The notes under the pieces were generated by a model that saw only the letters and a list, made by a program, of their open reading frames with translations, did not search any database and was not told where the DNA came from. This document shows, one piece after another, positions 6,689 to 6,720 of a stretch of DNA of 6,720 nt; the stretch's first letter is position 1, and each line of letters starts with the position of its first letter. This DNA is from Caldimonas sp. (GTDB lineage: Bacteria; Pseudomonadota; Gammaproteobacteria; Burkholderiales; Burkholderiaceae_C). Location: contig JASLGD010000535.1 of NCBI GenBank assembly GCA_030150305.1, positions 1 through 6,720 on the forward strand, read 5' to 3'. A program made the translations under genes and the position numbers.

Positions 6689-6720
6689 CGCTCTCCCGAT
6701 AGATCGCAGGTCAAAGCGCC

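Overview
The window looks like an accessory or recently reshuffled segment of a GC-rich proteobacterial genome. The G/C-rich third codon positions, an OruR/ArgR-like AraC regulator and a GC-rich IS256-family transposase remnant suggest a beta- or alphaproteobacterium (Burkholderiales- or Rhizobiales-like). This placement is inferred from protein style only. Two genes are clearly intact. Much of the rest is broken genes or short unrecognised minus-strand frames.

Left part (1-1078): no intact gene. On the minus strand there are pieces of decayed coding sequence. The most recognisable (about 786-914) carries the motif GDCFLGSDAVFGV, typical of the C-terminal end of intradiol (hydroxyquinol/catechol-type) ring-cleavage dioxygenases. 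Next to it lies a chain of minus-strand segments in shifting frames that I cannot name.

Centre (1094-3617): a two-gene plus-strand unit. The first gene is an NAD(P)-dependent aldehyde dehydrogenase with all main catalytic residues. It is followed after 58 bases by an AraC-family regulator with an N-terminal arabinose-binding-like domain and a C-terminal double helix-turn-helix. The likely arrangement is a regulator controlling its neighbouring dehydrogenase in response to an aldehyde, alcohol or aromatic breakdown product. The dioxygenase fossil suggests that the locus once belonged to a larger aromatic or cyclic compound degradation cluster, but this is inference.

Right-centre (3618-5205): a probable frameshifted minus-strand gene of unknown function (3685-4258) containing a short degenerate repeat. 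It is followed by a dead IS256-family insertion sequence (about 4291-5203). The transposase has several frameshifts and an internal deletion that removed the second and third catalytic residues. Its candidate terminal repeats share an 11-base core.

Right part (5206-6720): three unrecognised minus-strand reading frames (5447-5653, 5729-6031, 6257-6688) that look protein-like. The intervals 5206-5446 and 6032-6256 hold nothing I can support. No tRNA, rRNA, CRISPR array, riboswitch or convincing rho-independent terminator was seen. I do not see a convincing new biological system. The most useful leads are the ALDH/AraC pair with its unusual active-site neighbourhood, the dioxygenase fossil and the trio of unknown minus-strand frames.
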